Below are positions 16,356 to 24,664 of a stretch of 64,000 bases of DNA, one piece after another. Below the pieces are notes generated by a model. It ran no database searches. It worked only from the letters and a program-made list of their open reading frames with translations, and was not told where the DNA came from. This DNA comes from Alloclostridium intestinigallinarum. GTDB taxonomy: Bacteria; Bacillota; Clostridia; Christensenellales; UBA3700. The translations under genes and the position numbers were made by a program. The stretch's first letter is position 1, and each line of letters starts with the position of its first letter. Location: contig CAJFNB010000001.1 in the NCBI GenBank assembly GCA_904393845.1, positions 132,082 to 196,081 of the forward strand, given 5' to 3'.

Positions 16356-18031
16356 CTGAAAACAACCTGAACTGTGGTGCCCTCGCCCACCTTGCTTCGG
16401 ATATTCAGTTTTGCGCCGTAAAGGTTGCACACATGCTTAACTATGGCAAGCCCCAGACCCGTGCCGCCCGTCTTTTTGGAACGGCTTTTATCCACGCGGT
16501 AAAAGCGTTCGCATACCTTGGGAAGGTGTTCTTCCGGAATACCTATGCCCGTATCGGAAACCGTGAGTATTACCTGTCCGCCGTCGGTGCGGATATCCAT
16601 ATCCACCTTTCCTCCGGGCACGTTGTAGTGCACGGCGTTGCTGCAAAGATTGCCCACTATCTCGTATATGTTGCGGTAGTCCGCGCGCACGTGTCCGCTG
16701 CCCGAAACGTTTATCGTAACGTCCCTTTCTTCCGCCTGGTGCGAGTATTCCTGCCTGACTTCCGCCGCCACCGCGCCCAGGTCGATATCCTCTTCGCGGC
16801 GTTCCGCCCTGCCGCTTTCCAGGTCGCTTATGTAAAGCATATCCTGCACGAGAAAACTCAGGCGCTTGCTCTCTTTGTATATGCGTTCAAGCTGCTTTTT
16901 CTGCCCTTCGTCGCCCGCTTTGGCAAGCAGAATTTCCGTCAGTCCCTGCATGGTCGTGAGCGGCGTTTTCAGCTCGTGCGAAGCGTTTGCGAAAAATTCG
17001 CTCTTCTGCCTTATGGCGGCCTTTTCCTTGGTAAGGTCCGCCACCAGCACGATGTGCTCTATCTCCCCGCTTTCGTCGTCCGTCTTGAAGCTGTACACCT
17101 TGAAATTCAGATCCTTTCCGCGCAGACGGTAGGAAAATTCGCCGTCCTCGCCGCGCATAAGCGCGTTGTGCATAAGCGTTTTAAGTTCCTCGTCCTTGGT
17201 GAGATAGGAAAAATGCCTGCCCATTATGTCGTCTTTCACTTTGAAAATCTTACAGACGGGCTTGTTGTAAAGCACTATTTCGTTGTGCGATGAAAACGCC
17301 ATCATGCCCTGGGATATGTTGTTTATGACGAAATCCAACTTGGACTGCTCGCGCCTTAAATCGGCAAGCGAGCCTCCCAGCCCCGCCACGAGCGCGTCTA
17401 TCTCCTCCGCTATCTCCGCAAATTCGTCCCCGCCCGCCGCGGACGTGCCGGGCGTTGCGAGCGTAAGCGCGTGCAAGCGGTTGTTTATCTCACCCAGGCG
17501 CGCGGATATGCTGCCCGACATTCTGCGCGCGAATACCGCCGACACCGCTATACCCACCGCAGCGGCGAGAACGAGCGCGCCCACCGCCGCGCCGATATAC
17601 GGACCTATGTCGCTCCTTCTTTCGCAAAGGCGCAGAACGTAGGTATTTCCGCCCGCGGTAAATTTTTCCGCATAATAATAAGCGTGCGCCCCCATGGTCT
17701 GCGAATAGCGGCCGACCACCTCTGGCTCGCCGTTCATGGCGGCGATTATCTCTTCCCTGTCGCCGTGGTTGTCCGTCGCCCCGTAGCTGTCGTACACCAC
17801 GTTGCCGTCCGCGTCCACCAGCGTCACCCGCGTATCGTCTATCGCCGCAAGCACGGAAGACGGGTCTTCCGCCGACTGCAAAGCGGCTGTGAGCAGGTGC
17901 GTTTTATCCTTTATATCGTCAGACTCCGTCTCGTCGTAAAGCCAGAAAACGACTCCTAGGGCGACTGCAAACACTATTACCGCCGTTATCAGCGATATAA
18001 GCACGCATCTTAAGGTAAGTTTTCTTCTCAT
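16331..18031 (-). CDS. phoR: PhoR-type sensor histidine kinase
   Basis: A 566-residue membrane kinase. A first helix (residues 8-32), an extracellular sensor (33-140), a second helix (142-165) and a HAMP-like linker precede a PAS domain (about 225-335). The phospho-acceptor His is in ANASHELKTPLTT near 350, and the ATPase has ENLCSNAVHYN-type N box (GNLCSNAVHYN), SDTGIGIP and GGTGLGLAIVKH. It overlaps phoP by TGATG. Linkage to pstB and pstS implies phosphate sensing. Its last residues and stop codon come from the inverted-repeat element at 16198-16355. Confidence 0.9.
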   Translation of the reverse strand: MRRKLTLRCVLISLITAVIVFAVALGVVFWLYDETESDDIKDKTHLLTAALQSAEDPSSVLAAIDDTRVTLVDADGNVVYDSYGATDNHGDREEIIAAMNGEPEVVGRYSQTMGAHAYYYAEKFTAGGNTYVLRLCERRSDIGPYIGAAVGALVLAAAVGIAVSAVFARRMSGSISARLGEINNRLHALTLATPGTSAAGGDEFAEIAEEIDALVAGLGGSLADLRREQSKLDFVINNISQGMMAFSSHNEIVLYNKPVCKIFKVKDDIMGRHFSYLTKDEELKTLMHNALMRGEDGEFSYRLRGKDLNFKVYSFKTDDESGEIEHIVLVADLTKEKAAIRQKSEFFANASHELKTPLTTMQGLTEILLAKAGDEGQKKQLERIYKESKRLSFLVQDMLYISDLESGRAERREEDIDLGAVAAEVRQEYSHQAEERDVTINVSGSGHVRADYRNIYEIVGNLCSNAVHYNVPGGKVDMDIRTDGGQVILTVSDTGIGIPEEHLPKVCERFYRVDKSRSKKTGGTGLGLAIVKHVCNLYGAKLNIRSKVGEGTTVQVVFSPPDDRNK

Positions 18032-18693
18032 CAGTCCACCCTGTACCCGACGCCGCGCACGGTCACTATTACGTTATCTCCGCCGGCAGCCTTTATCTTG
18101 TCGCGTATTTGCGCGATATGCATATCCAGCGCGCGCGTTTCGCCCATAAAGTCCTCTCCCCACACGGTTTTGAATATCTCGTCGCGCGTGAGCGTTTCCC
18201 CGGCGCGCTCTATGAGCAGTTTCAGAAGTTTGAATTCCTTTACCGTAAGTCCCAGCTTCTGTCCGCGGTAGCTTATGTCGTAAAGTTTTTCGTTTACGGA
18301 AAAATCGTTGTGGCGGCGTACGTACAGATTGGCGCGCCTGAGTCCCGCCTTCACCCTGGCGAGCAGTTCCATAATGGAAAAGGGCTTGGAAACGTAATCG
18401 TCCGCGCCCTTGTTCAGACCCTTTACAAAACTTATCTCGTCGCTTTTCGCCGAAACTATTATCACGGGCAGCCGCTCGTCCTTCTCCCTCAGCCGGGTCA
18501 GAATCGTATACCCGTCTATGTCGGGAAGCATGATGTCGATTATCGCAAGCGAAGGGCGCTTTTCCTCGAACGCCCTGAAAAAGGAAGCTCCGTCGCCGAA
18601 GATGCGCACGTCGTATACGCCTTCGAACGCGCCCTCGTACACTTCCTGTATGCCTTCGTCGTCTTCTACAATGTAAATCAGTGCCTTATCCAT
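18031..18693 (-). CDS. phoP: PhoP-type response regulator (OmpR family)
   Basis: A 220-residue regulator: receiver domain (residues 1-118) with acidic pair EDDEG, phospho-acceptor Asp in IIDIMLPDIDGY and Lys in SKPFS; winged helix (125-220) with KLGLTVKEFKLL and VRGVGYRVD. The start MDKALIYIVEDD at 18693 was chosen over an upstream in-frame codon, because a TATAAT box lies within the longer frame. It should control the pst genes upstream through the repeats at 22.3 kb. PhoP and PhoR assignments rest on linkage. Confidence 0.9.
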   Translation of the reverse strand: MDKALIYIVEDDEGIQEVYEGAFEGVYDVRIFGDGASFFRAFEEKRPSLAIIDIMLPDIDGYTILTRLREKDERLPVIIVSAKSDEISFVKGLNKGADDYVSKPFSIMELLARVKAGLRRANLYVRRHNDFSVNEKLYDISYRGQKLGLTVKEFKLLKLLIERAGETLTRDEIFKTVWGEDFMGETRALDMHIAQIRDKIKAAGGDNVIVTVRGVGYRVD

Positions 18694-18708
18694 ATTCCAC
18701 CCGATAGA

Positions 18709-18738
18709 ATTATACCACTTTGACGCGGCGCATGGCAA
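18709..18738 (-). promoter_or_regulatory. Internal promoter ahead of phoP
   Basis: TTGCCA (18738-18733), 18 bp, TATAAT (18714-18709), leaving a short leader with GGGTGG before the ATG. It would give phoPR a basal supply independent of the pst promoter. Confidence 0.65.
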
Positions 18739-18741
18739 GCG

Positions 18742-19569
18742 TCAGCCGAACCTGCCTTCTATATATCTTCTGGTTTCTTCTTTCTGCGGCCGCCCGAATA
18801 TGTCCGCGGTATCGCCGTATTCCACCAGCTCGCCCAGCAGGAAAAAGCCCGTCTTGTCGGAAATGCGCGCCGCCTGCTGCATATTATGCGTGACGATTAC
18901 CACGGTGGTGTACTCCTTCATACTCCCGATAAGTTCTTCTATCTTAGCCGTGGAAATGGGGTCGAGAGCCGAAGTCGGCTCGTCCATGAGTATGATTCCC
19001 GGAGACGTGGCAAGGGCGCGGGCTATGCACAGCCTCTGCTGCTGTCCGCCCGAAAGTCCCAGCGCGGATTTGCCCAGTCTGTCTTTAAGTTCGTCCCACA
19101 TCGCCGCCTGCCTGAGCGAACGCTCGACTATTCCGTCCAGTTCCGACCGCTTTTTGACGCCGAAGGTGCGCGGTCCGTACGCCACATTGTCATATACGCT
19201 CATGGGAAAGGGGTTTGGCTTCTGGAACACCATGCCCACGCGCTTTCTCAGTCCCGTTACGTCCCTGCTCTTGTAAATATCCTCTCCGCCGACGAGAAAT
19301 TCGCCCTCTATCCGGCACGAAGGAACCAGGTCGTTCATGCGGTTGAAGCACTTCAGAAGCGTGGTCTTGCCGCAGCCGGAAGGACCGATGAACGCCGTTA
19401 CGCGCTCGGGCGGTATCTCTATGTCTATCCCCTTCAAGGCGTGGAACTCGCCGTAGTATAAATTGGCGTTCTTAACCTTTATATCTTTGGAAAAAAGCCT
19501 CTCTTCACCCGTTTTCTTTTGCCTGTTCAAGGACTTTTTTTCTGTTTCTTTTACTCTTTTTGTCAGCAT
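18742..19569 (-). CDS. pstB: Phosphate ABC transporter ATP-binding protein
   Basis: About 275 residues. The ATPase has Walker A GPSGCGKTT, Q-loop FQKPNPFPMSVYDNV (the PstB-specific NPFP pattern), signature LSGGQQQRL, Walker B ILMDEPTSALDP and H-loop VTHNMQQAARISD. The ATG at 19569 follows a good ribosome site (AAGGAGAG); an earlier in-frame codon lies deeper in the permease gene. The gene overlaps the end of the fused permease by 65 bp. It energises phosphate import with the products of the two upstream genes. Confidence 0.96.
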   Translation of the reverse strand: MLTKRVKETEKKSLNRQKKTGEERLFSKDIKVKNANLYYGEFHALKGIDIEIPPERVTAFIGPSGCGKTTLLKCFNRMNDLVPSCRIEGEFLVGGEDIYKSRDVTGLRKRVGMVFQKPNPFPMSVYDNVAYGPRTFGVKKRSELDGIVERSLRQAAMWDELKDRLGKSALGLSGGQQQRLCIARALATSPGIILMDEPTSALDPISTAKIEELIGSMKEYTTVVIVTHNMQQAARISDKTGFFLLGELVEYGDTADIFGRPQKEETRRYIEGRFG

Positions 19570-21331
19570 TTTTCTCTCCTTGGAATTTTCTTTGCAAAGC
19601 TCTCCCCGCAACTTCCGCCGCAATATTGAGCAGCAGAACTATCAGCATGAGCACGCACGCGCAGGCGTACGCCTCGTCGGTATATAAATTTTCTCCGGAA
19701 AGGTAGTACAGCAGTACCGCAAGCGTCGTTCCGCCGCTCATCGCGCCTTCCGGCATGGGCTGGATGCTTGAACCCATGGTGAACATAAAAGGCGCGGATT
19801 CGCTCATCACCCTGCCTACGGAAAGTATGGCGGCGGCTATTATGCCCGGCATTGCGGAAGGCAGTACCACGGTGAATACCGTGCGCAGTTTGCCCGCGCC
19901 CAGCGCAAGCGCGCCTTCCCTCAGGCTCATCGGCACGGCGCGGAGACTTTCTTCCGTGGCTCTTATCACCGTGGGCAGAAGCATTACCGATATGGTAAGA
20001 CTGCCCGCGGCAATGGAATAGTTTCCGCCCAGCAGGGTCACGAACGTTACCGCCCCGAACAGTCCGTAAACTATCGAAGGCACGCCGGAAAGCACGTCTA
20101 TCGCGCCGCGGATAATCCTTACGAGCGGATTCCTGCTGCCGGCGTACTCGCTTAAAAATATCGCCGCGCATATGCCCAGCGGCAGGGCTATCACCAGCGA
20201 TATGCCCACCGTCATAAGCGTTGCCGCGACCGATGGCAGAATGCTTATCTCTCCGCCGTACTCATACGAACCGAAAAGCAGCTGCCCCGAAAGATGGGGC
20301 AGACCCATCACAAGCAGATAGATGATAAGCGCCGCCAGAAAAGCCAGCGCAAACGCCGCGCTTACAAAGCTGAACGCCTTGCCCGCAAAGCAGATTTTTC
20401 TGCCGTTGAACAGGGAAAAACTTAACTTTTTTCCGCCCCTGCCCTTACTTTTCTTATCAGAAGTGACGAGCGAAAGCAGGATAACCGTTATCGCGACGAA
20501 CACGAGCAGCACTCCGCCGGTAGCAAACAGCGCGCCCATCTGCATCTCGCCCGCGTATCCCATTTCCAGCACTATATTGGCGGTCATCGTGCGGAAGGAA
20601 GAAAACAGCCCTTCGGGGAACTGCGGCGAGTTGCCCGCCACCATGACCACCGCCATGGTTTCGCCGAGCGCCCTGCCCACGCCCAATATCATAGCCGCCG
20701 TAATGCCCGACTTTGCCGCGGGGACGACCGTGCGGAACACCGCCTGGTCGCGCGTACCGCCCAACGCGAGCGCGCCTTCGTAGTACGCCTGCGGCACCGC
20801 TTCGAGCGCGGTTTTGGAAAGCGACGCCACCGTGGGGAAAATCATCATGCCCAAAATAACGGAAGTAAGCAGAAGTCCGCTCGAATTGCCGTTGGGCGAA
20901 AGCATGTTGAAAAGGGGCATTAATACCTTTATTCCGAAAAATCCGAATATTACCGAAGGTACGCCCGCAAGCAGATTGATTACGGACGTGAACACCGTCT
21001 TCACCTTGCCCCTGCAATAGTATGAGAGGAATACCGCCGTAAAAAAGCCCAGCGTGCCGCCCACCAAAAGCGCGCATACCGTGGCAACAAGCGTTCCCAC
21101 CAGCATGGGCAATATGCCGTAACTTCCCGCAAGCGGCTGACCGTACACGTCGTTTGCGTCGGGCGCCCATTCCGTTCCGAATAAGAAGTTACCCAAACCC
21201 GTTTCCGCAAGCGCGGGAATAGATTTCATTATTATAAAAACGAAGATTGCCGCGGCTGCGGCTATGCACAGCGCGGCTGTTGCGGCAAATACTACTTTGC
21301 CGCACGCTTCTTTTATTGAACTTTTTCCCAT
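19505..21331 (-). CDS. Fused phosphate permease PstC-PstA
   Basis: A 608-residue single polypeptide with two complete MetI-like permease domains. Residues about 1-300 are PstC-like (SVIFGFFGIKVLMP, EGALALGGTRDQAVFRTV, GRALGETMAV). Residues about 320-590 are PstA-like (GVPSIVYGLFGAV, EGALALGAGKLRTVFTV, GRVMSESAPF). Each half has its own EAA loop for PstB contact. A Lys-rich linker (DKKSKGRGGKK) joins them. There is no stop or frameshift in the linker, so the fusion looks real. Normally pstC and pstA are separate genes. The Lys-rich end overlaps pstB. Confidence 0.95.
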   Translation of the reverse strand: MGKSSIKEACGKVVFAATAALCIAAAAAIFVFIIMKSIPALAETGLGNFLFGTEWAPDANDVYGQPLAGSYGILPMLVGTLVATVCALLVGGTLGFFTAVFLSYYCRGKVKTVFTSVINLLAGVPSVIFGFFGIKVLMPLFNMLSPNGNSSGLLLTSVILGMMIFPTVASLSKTALEAVPQAYYEGALALGGTRDQAVFRTVVPAAKSGITAAMILGVGRALGETMAVVMVAGNSPQFPEGLFSSFRTMTANIVLEMGYAGEMQMGALFATGGVLLVFVAITVILLSLVTSDKKSKGRGGKKLSFSLFNGRKICFAGKAFSFVSAAFALAFLAALIIYLLVMGLPHLSGQLLFGSYEYGGEISILPSVAATLMTVGISLVIALPLGICAAIFLSEYAGSRNPLVRIIRGAIDVLSGVPSIVYGLFGAVTFVTLLGGNYSIAAGSLTISVMLLPTVIRATEESLRAVPMSLREGALALGAGKLRTVFTVVLPSAMPGIIAAAILSVGRVMSESAPFMFTMGSSIQPMPEGAMSGGTTLAVLLYYLSGENLYTDEAYACACVLMLIVLLLNIAAEVAGRALQRKFQGEKNADKKSKRNRKKVLEQAKENG

Positions 21332-21342
21332 AAATTTTTCTT

Positions 21343-22239
21343 TTATGCCGCCGAAAGAGCGCTGAATTTGACTATCTTGCCCGTGTAAATATCGAACAGC
21401 TGCGCAATGGTTATGTCTTCGAGGGTGTTTTCGGGATTGACTATCACCGCAATCGCGTCGAGAGCTATTTCAAAATGCGCTATCTCCGCTTCGTCCGCTT
21501 CCTTTACCGCGGAAGAGCCAAGACCTATCACGTTGCCCGTCTTGTCCGCCTTTACCGCCGATATGCCGTGAGAAGTGCCCTGGCAGTTCTTGCTTATCTC
21601 AACGCCTGCGACACTCGCGCCGCCTATCTCCTTATACTTGCCGATAAGCTTATCCATGAGCGGATCTACAGAGGTGGAGCCGCTTATGCTCACCGTGCCG
21701 CTCACCGCGGACGCGGGGGCGGTATACTCCGTCGCTCCTTCGTCCTGTCTGACGTAGCCTTCTTCTTCAACTACGTCCTGCGCCTGGGTGGAGCGGAGAA
21801 ACGCGAGGAAGTCCTTGGTCGCCGCCGTAAGATTTTCACCCATCGCCTTGCTTGTCATAATGACAAACGGACGCTGCATTTTGTAATCTCCGCTGAGCAC
21901 GTTTTCCGCCGTGGCTTCAACGCCTTCCACTTTGAGGACCTTGACCGAATCGTCAACCGAGCCGAGGGACACGTAGCCTATACCCGTTTCAGTGGAAGAA
22001 ACCAGCGAAATAACCGTGGACGTCTTGTCCTGCTCGAGCGCGCCTTTCATAAGTCCCGCGTCCTTGAGCGCCGTGCCGTCTTCCGACTTCACGATGGATT
22101 CGAACGCGTCGCGCGTTCCGCTGCCCGAAGTACGGGCGATGACGGCTATATCCTTTTCGCCGCCGCACGCCGCCAGAACGGCGGTAAGCGCTATCACAAG
22201 CGCAATCATGACAAAAATAACTTTTTTCGATGTCTTCAT
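21343..22239 (-). CDS. pstS: Phosphate-binding lipoprotein, circularly permuted PstS
   Basis: A 298-residue lipoprotein (lipobox VLAACG). The family blocks are in swapped order. IAVIARTSGSGTRDAF, GIGYVSLGSV and the block that normally ends PstS come first (residues 30-170). SGTVSISGSTSVDPLM and QLFDIYTGKIV, which normally begin it, come last (180-298). Both phosphate-binding halves (SGSGTR and SGSTS) are present, so function is probably kept. I recall the same order in other clostridial proteins annotated as PstS. AGGAGGT precedes the ATG; the gene lies 11 bp before the permease. Confidence 0.9.
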   Translation of the reverse strand: MKTSKKVIFVMIALVIALTAVLAACGGEKDIAVIARTSGSGTRDAFESIVKSEDGTALKDAGLMKGALEQDKTSTVISLVSSTETGIGYVSLGSVDDSVKVLKVEGVEATAENVLSGDYKMQRPFVIMTSKAMGENLTAATKDFLAFLRSTQAQDVVEEEGYVRQDEGATEYTAPASAVSGTVSISGSTSVDPLMDKLIGKYKEIGGASVAGVEISKNCQGTSHGISAVKADKTGNVIGLGSSAVKEADEAEIAHFEIALDAIAVIVNPENTLEDITIAQLFDIYTGKIVKFSALSAA

Positions 22240-22303
22240 ATTGACCTCCTGTTTACTGTCAAGTTCATTCTAACCCCAGCAAAACAAACCTTGCTATCAC
22301 AGA

Positions 22304-22331
22304 AGGTAACCAATTTGTAAGTTTTCTGTCA
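22304..22331 (-). promoter_or_regulatory. Putative PhoP box upstream of pstS
   Basis: On the minus strand TGACAG, TTACAA and TTACCT follow each other at an exact 11-nt period. This resembles the TTAACA direct repeats with 11-nt spacing bound by PhoP of Bacillus. The site lies 65-92 nt upstream of the pstS ATG and next to the phoPR-pst operon. The -10 element is not obvious. Confidence 0.5.
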
Positions 22332-22655
22332 GGGAGCGTGGGACGCTCCACCCCTGTTATACCTTGAAGATAGTTTTGCTGAAAAGCGAGCCGACTTCTT
22401 CGCAATGCTTGGCTTGATATGATAGATAAAAGGCGAGCCGGGAGCGTGGGACGCTCCACCCCTGTTATACCTTGAAGATAGTTTTGCTGAAAAGCGAGCC
22501 GACTTCTTCGCAATACTCTGCTTTATATGGTAAATTAAAGGCGTGCCGGGAGCGTGGGACGCTCCGCCCCCTGTTATACCTTGAAAATAATTTGACTGAT
22601 ATGCGAGATAACTTCTTCGCAATACCCTACAATATAGAAGTGGATAAATAAATTA
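22332..22655. repeat. Three tandem 108-bp repeats with hairpin
   Basis: Units begin at 22332, 22440 and 22548, giving a perfect 108-bp period. Each starts with GGGAGCGTGGGACGCTCC, a 7-bp stem with a 3-nt loop, then CACCCCTGTTATACCTTGAA, and has CTTCTTCGCAAT near its centre. Units 1 and 2 are nearly identical over the first 85 bp; unit 3 is more diverged. The period is a multiple of three, so the minus strand reads as 36-residue repeats, but there is no ribosome site and I treat them as non-coding. Similar hairpins occur inside the element at 7.4 kb. Confidence 0.85.
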
Positions 22656-23483
22656 AATGATATAAAGAACAAACACACTCTCTCCCGGCTTACCATACAT
22701 AATGAATAAATAATGATAAGGAAAAACTGCCTCTTCCACGCCTTGGGAAACGAAATAAGCGGCAAAGCGCTCTCTCATATTATATACGGTAGACAATATT
22801 ATGCGGCGGTAATTTTATCCGTTTTCAAGACAAACTTTCCGTCCGCCGTTACTATAATAACTTTATCTAAAATTTTTTGCCTGAAAATTTGCGATGCCGC
22901 GTTGCAAAAAAAACTTTTATTCCGGCAGTAAAATCCTGGGGAATTTTCCCCGCGGATTTTACTTTTTTTCGGGACAAACTTACCCCCCCCCATAACTTTT
23001 TATTTAATTTAACTAAAATTTTTGAATCTTGTACTTAAAATCGCTTGACTTAATGATTCCCTTGTTGTAACATAATGGCGAATTTCGGGGATAATGTGGC
23101 AAAAATATAGGAGTCGTTCATCGGTTCGTATATTTTTTGCCCTTATATGCGGATAAATAGCAGAAAAAAGGCTATTTCCGCAGCGCGGATATTTCGGGGA
23201 CTTCCTGACTTCGAAGTCGTTCCGCCCGAAAAATAAGCTCCGTCCGCGGACGGATATAAAGCACGAAAACGCATTCGACTTTACTTTTTCGCACGGCTAT
23301 GCTTTAAGCCGACAGAAAATTGTAAAGCGGTACGTCCGTCTTTTTTTCAAAACGGTGTCGGATTACTTTCCGCGAAGAAAAAGACTGACTGTTAAAATAT
23401 AACTTATATATAGCGTTGATAATACGCGCGCACGGAAAATCCGCCGCGTGCCATCGGACGGGTCGGCGCAACAGATAAGGACT
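22656..23483. other. AT-rich non-coding region
   Basis: About 830 bp without a credible gene: short frames lack ribosome sites and family similarity. It contains a strong hairpin terminator (22927-22969, separate entry), a run of nine C at 22983-22991, a palindrome GACTTCGAAGTC near 23207, and AT-rich sequence before the surface-protein cluster that probably holds its promoter (GATAAT near 23415). Confidence 0.5.
22858..22969 (+). ncRNA. Candidate small RNA ending in a strong terminator
   Basis: A hairpin (AGTAAAATCC/GGATTTTACT, with inner GGGGAA/TTCCCC) followed by seven T sits at 22927-22969, but no plus-strand gene precedes it. A TATAAT box lies at 22851-22856 without a good -35. A transcript of about 110 nt is possible. 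The terminator is convincing; the RNA is a guess. Confidence 0.3.
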
Positions 23484-23954
23484 ATGAGTAAAAAGCAAAT
23501 CGCAATATTGATAATCGCAGTAGCGGTCGCGGTGGCGGCGGCTTCCGTAGGCACGGCTTACGTGGTCGTAACGGGCAATTCGGAACTGGCTTTGGACGGA
23601 GCGGGCGACGAATTCACCGCCTCCGCCCGCATAGACGGCTTACTGCCCGGACAGTCTTCAACGTCGGAATATAAGGCGCACGCTCCCGCGGACGCCGTGT
23701 TCACGATACTGCTTTTGGGCGGAGCGGGCGACGATTTGGGAAGATACCTGGACGTGACGGTAAGCGTAAACGGAAACGCGCTTTACAGCGGCAATTATCT
23801 TTCGTGCCGCGGCGTCATATTCACGGCGGACGTAAGCGGCGACTTTACTTTTTCAATAACCTATTCCCTGCCGCAAAGCGTGGGAAACAGCGCTCAGGGC
23901 AAGGAATGTTCCGTAACGGCGCGCTGCACTCTGCACGAAAAAACGAGCGGCTGA
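23484..23954 (+). CDS. Small secreted or membrane-anchored beta-sandwich protein
   Basis: A 156-residue protein. An N-terminal hydrophobic segment (residues 5-28) ends in SVGTAYVVV, a degenerate form of the GATFALF motif in the later genes. The rest is beta-rich, with DGLLPGQSSTSEY, DDLGRYLDVTVSVNG and LYSGNYL in the order seen in camelysin/TasA-like domains. It starts the SipW cluster, 14 bp before the peptidase gene. Function is unknown; an accessory or minor fibre subunit is possible. The ATG follows a weak AAGG; an upstream in-frame ATG at 23448 has none. Confidence 0.65.
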   Translation: MSKKQIAILIIAVAVAVAAASVGTAYVVVTGNSELALDGAGDEFTASARIDGLLPGQSSTSEYKAHAPADAVFTILLLGGAGDDLGRYLDVTVSVNGNALYSGNYLSCRGVIFTADVSGDFTFSITYSLPQSVGNSAQGKECSVTARCTLHEKTSG

Positions 23955-23968
23955 GATAAAAAACGGCA

Positions 23969-24664
23969 ATGGATAAGACTAAAACAAAAAAAGTGTGGAA
24001 CGTGGTTTCCTCAATAATAGTGGGCGTAGTACTTGTTGCGGCGGTATGCGCGCTGGGCGTGGCGATAGGCTACCGCGCCCAGGGGCAGACGCTTACCGTC
24101 GGCGGCAGCCAGCTGCGCCTTGTGCTCACGGGGTCGATGGAAGGCTCCGAAGAAGATTCCATACGCACGAATTCGGTTATTACGGTAAAGACCGTGCCCG
24201 AAGACGCCGGGCAGGCGCGCGAATTTATAGATTCGCTGGAAGTCGGCGACATAATCACCTTTTACGATACGTCCCTCGGCGCAAGCGCTCTCGTGGTAAC
24301 TCACCGAATAGTCGGCATAACCGATAACGGAAACGGAGGAGTGAGCTTTACCACAAAAGGCGACGCGAACGATTCTCCCGATCCGTCCCCCGTCGACGAA
24401 AGCGACGTTATAGGGGTGGTGACCGGTTCCAATTATCCGTTGGGGGCGTTCCTGACTTTTCTCACGTCCGCCACGGGAATAGTGGTGTGCCTGATTATCC
24501 CTGCCGCAATTATCATGATATACGAAATTTTCCGCATCGCCTTTTTGGTACGCAAAGACAAAAAAGACAAGCGGAAGTCCGAATTGGACGAAAAGGAACA
24601 GGAAATAGAACGCCTGCGCCGCGAATTGGAAGAAATGAAGAAAAGAGGTGAAGACAATGACTGA
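23969..24664 (+). CDS. sipW: SipW-type signal peptidase I
   Basis: A 231-residue membrane protease of the ER/archaeal-type S26B family. The N-terminal helix (residues 10-32) is followed by the nucleophile Ser in VLTGSMEG near 52, the His in VVTHRIVG near 110 that replaces the Lys of ordinary bacterial signal peptidases, and the Asp in KGDANDSPDP near 132. A second helix (about 165-195) leads to a cytoplasmic Lys/Glu-rich coiled coil (200-231). SipW enzymes process TasA-like precursors; four such precursors are encoded downstream. Confidence 0.93.
   Translation: MDKTKTKKVWNVVSSIIVGVVLVAAVCALGVAIGYRAQGQTLTVGGSQLRLVLTGSMEGSEEDSIRTNSVITVKTVPEDAGQAREFIDSLEVGDIITFYDTSLGASALVVTHRIVGITDNGNGGVSFTTKGDANDSPDPSPVDESDVIGVVTGSNYPLGAFLTFLTSATGIVVCLIIPAAIIMIYEIFRIAFLVRKDKKDKRKSELDEKEQEIERLRRELEEMKKRGEDND

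Noticed and set aside
19570..19623. Longer N-terminus for PstB beginning at 19623
   Set aside because: The added residues read out of frame through the permease tail, while the start at 19569 has a good ribosome site and normal PstB length.
22265..22622. Minus-strand frames made of 36-residue repeats
   Set aside because: They arise because the 108-bp repeat unit is divisible by three. No ribosome site or conserved domain supports translation.
22332..22655. CRISPR array
   Set aside because: The units are directly adjacent 108-bp tandem repeats without repeat-spacer structure, and no cas genes are present.
22713..22931. Small plus-strand frame of 72 codons
   Set aside because: No ribosome site, unusual composition and overlap with the terminator region; not supported as a gene.
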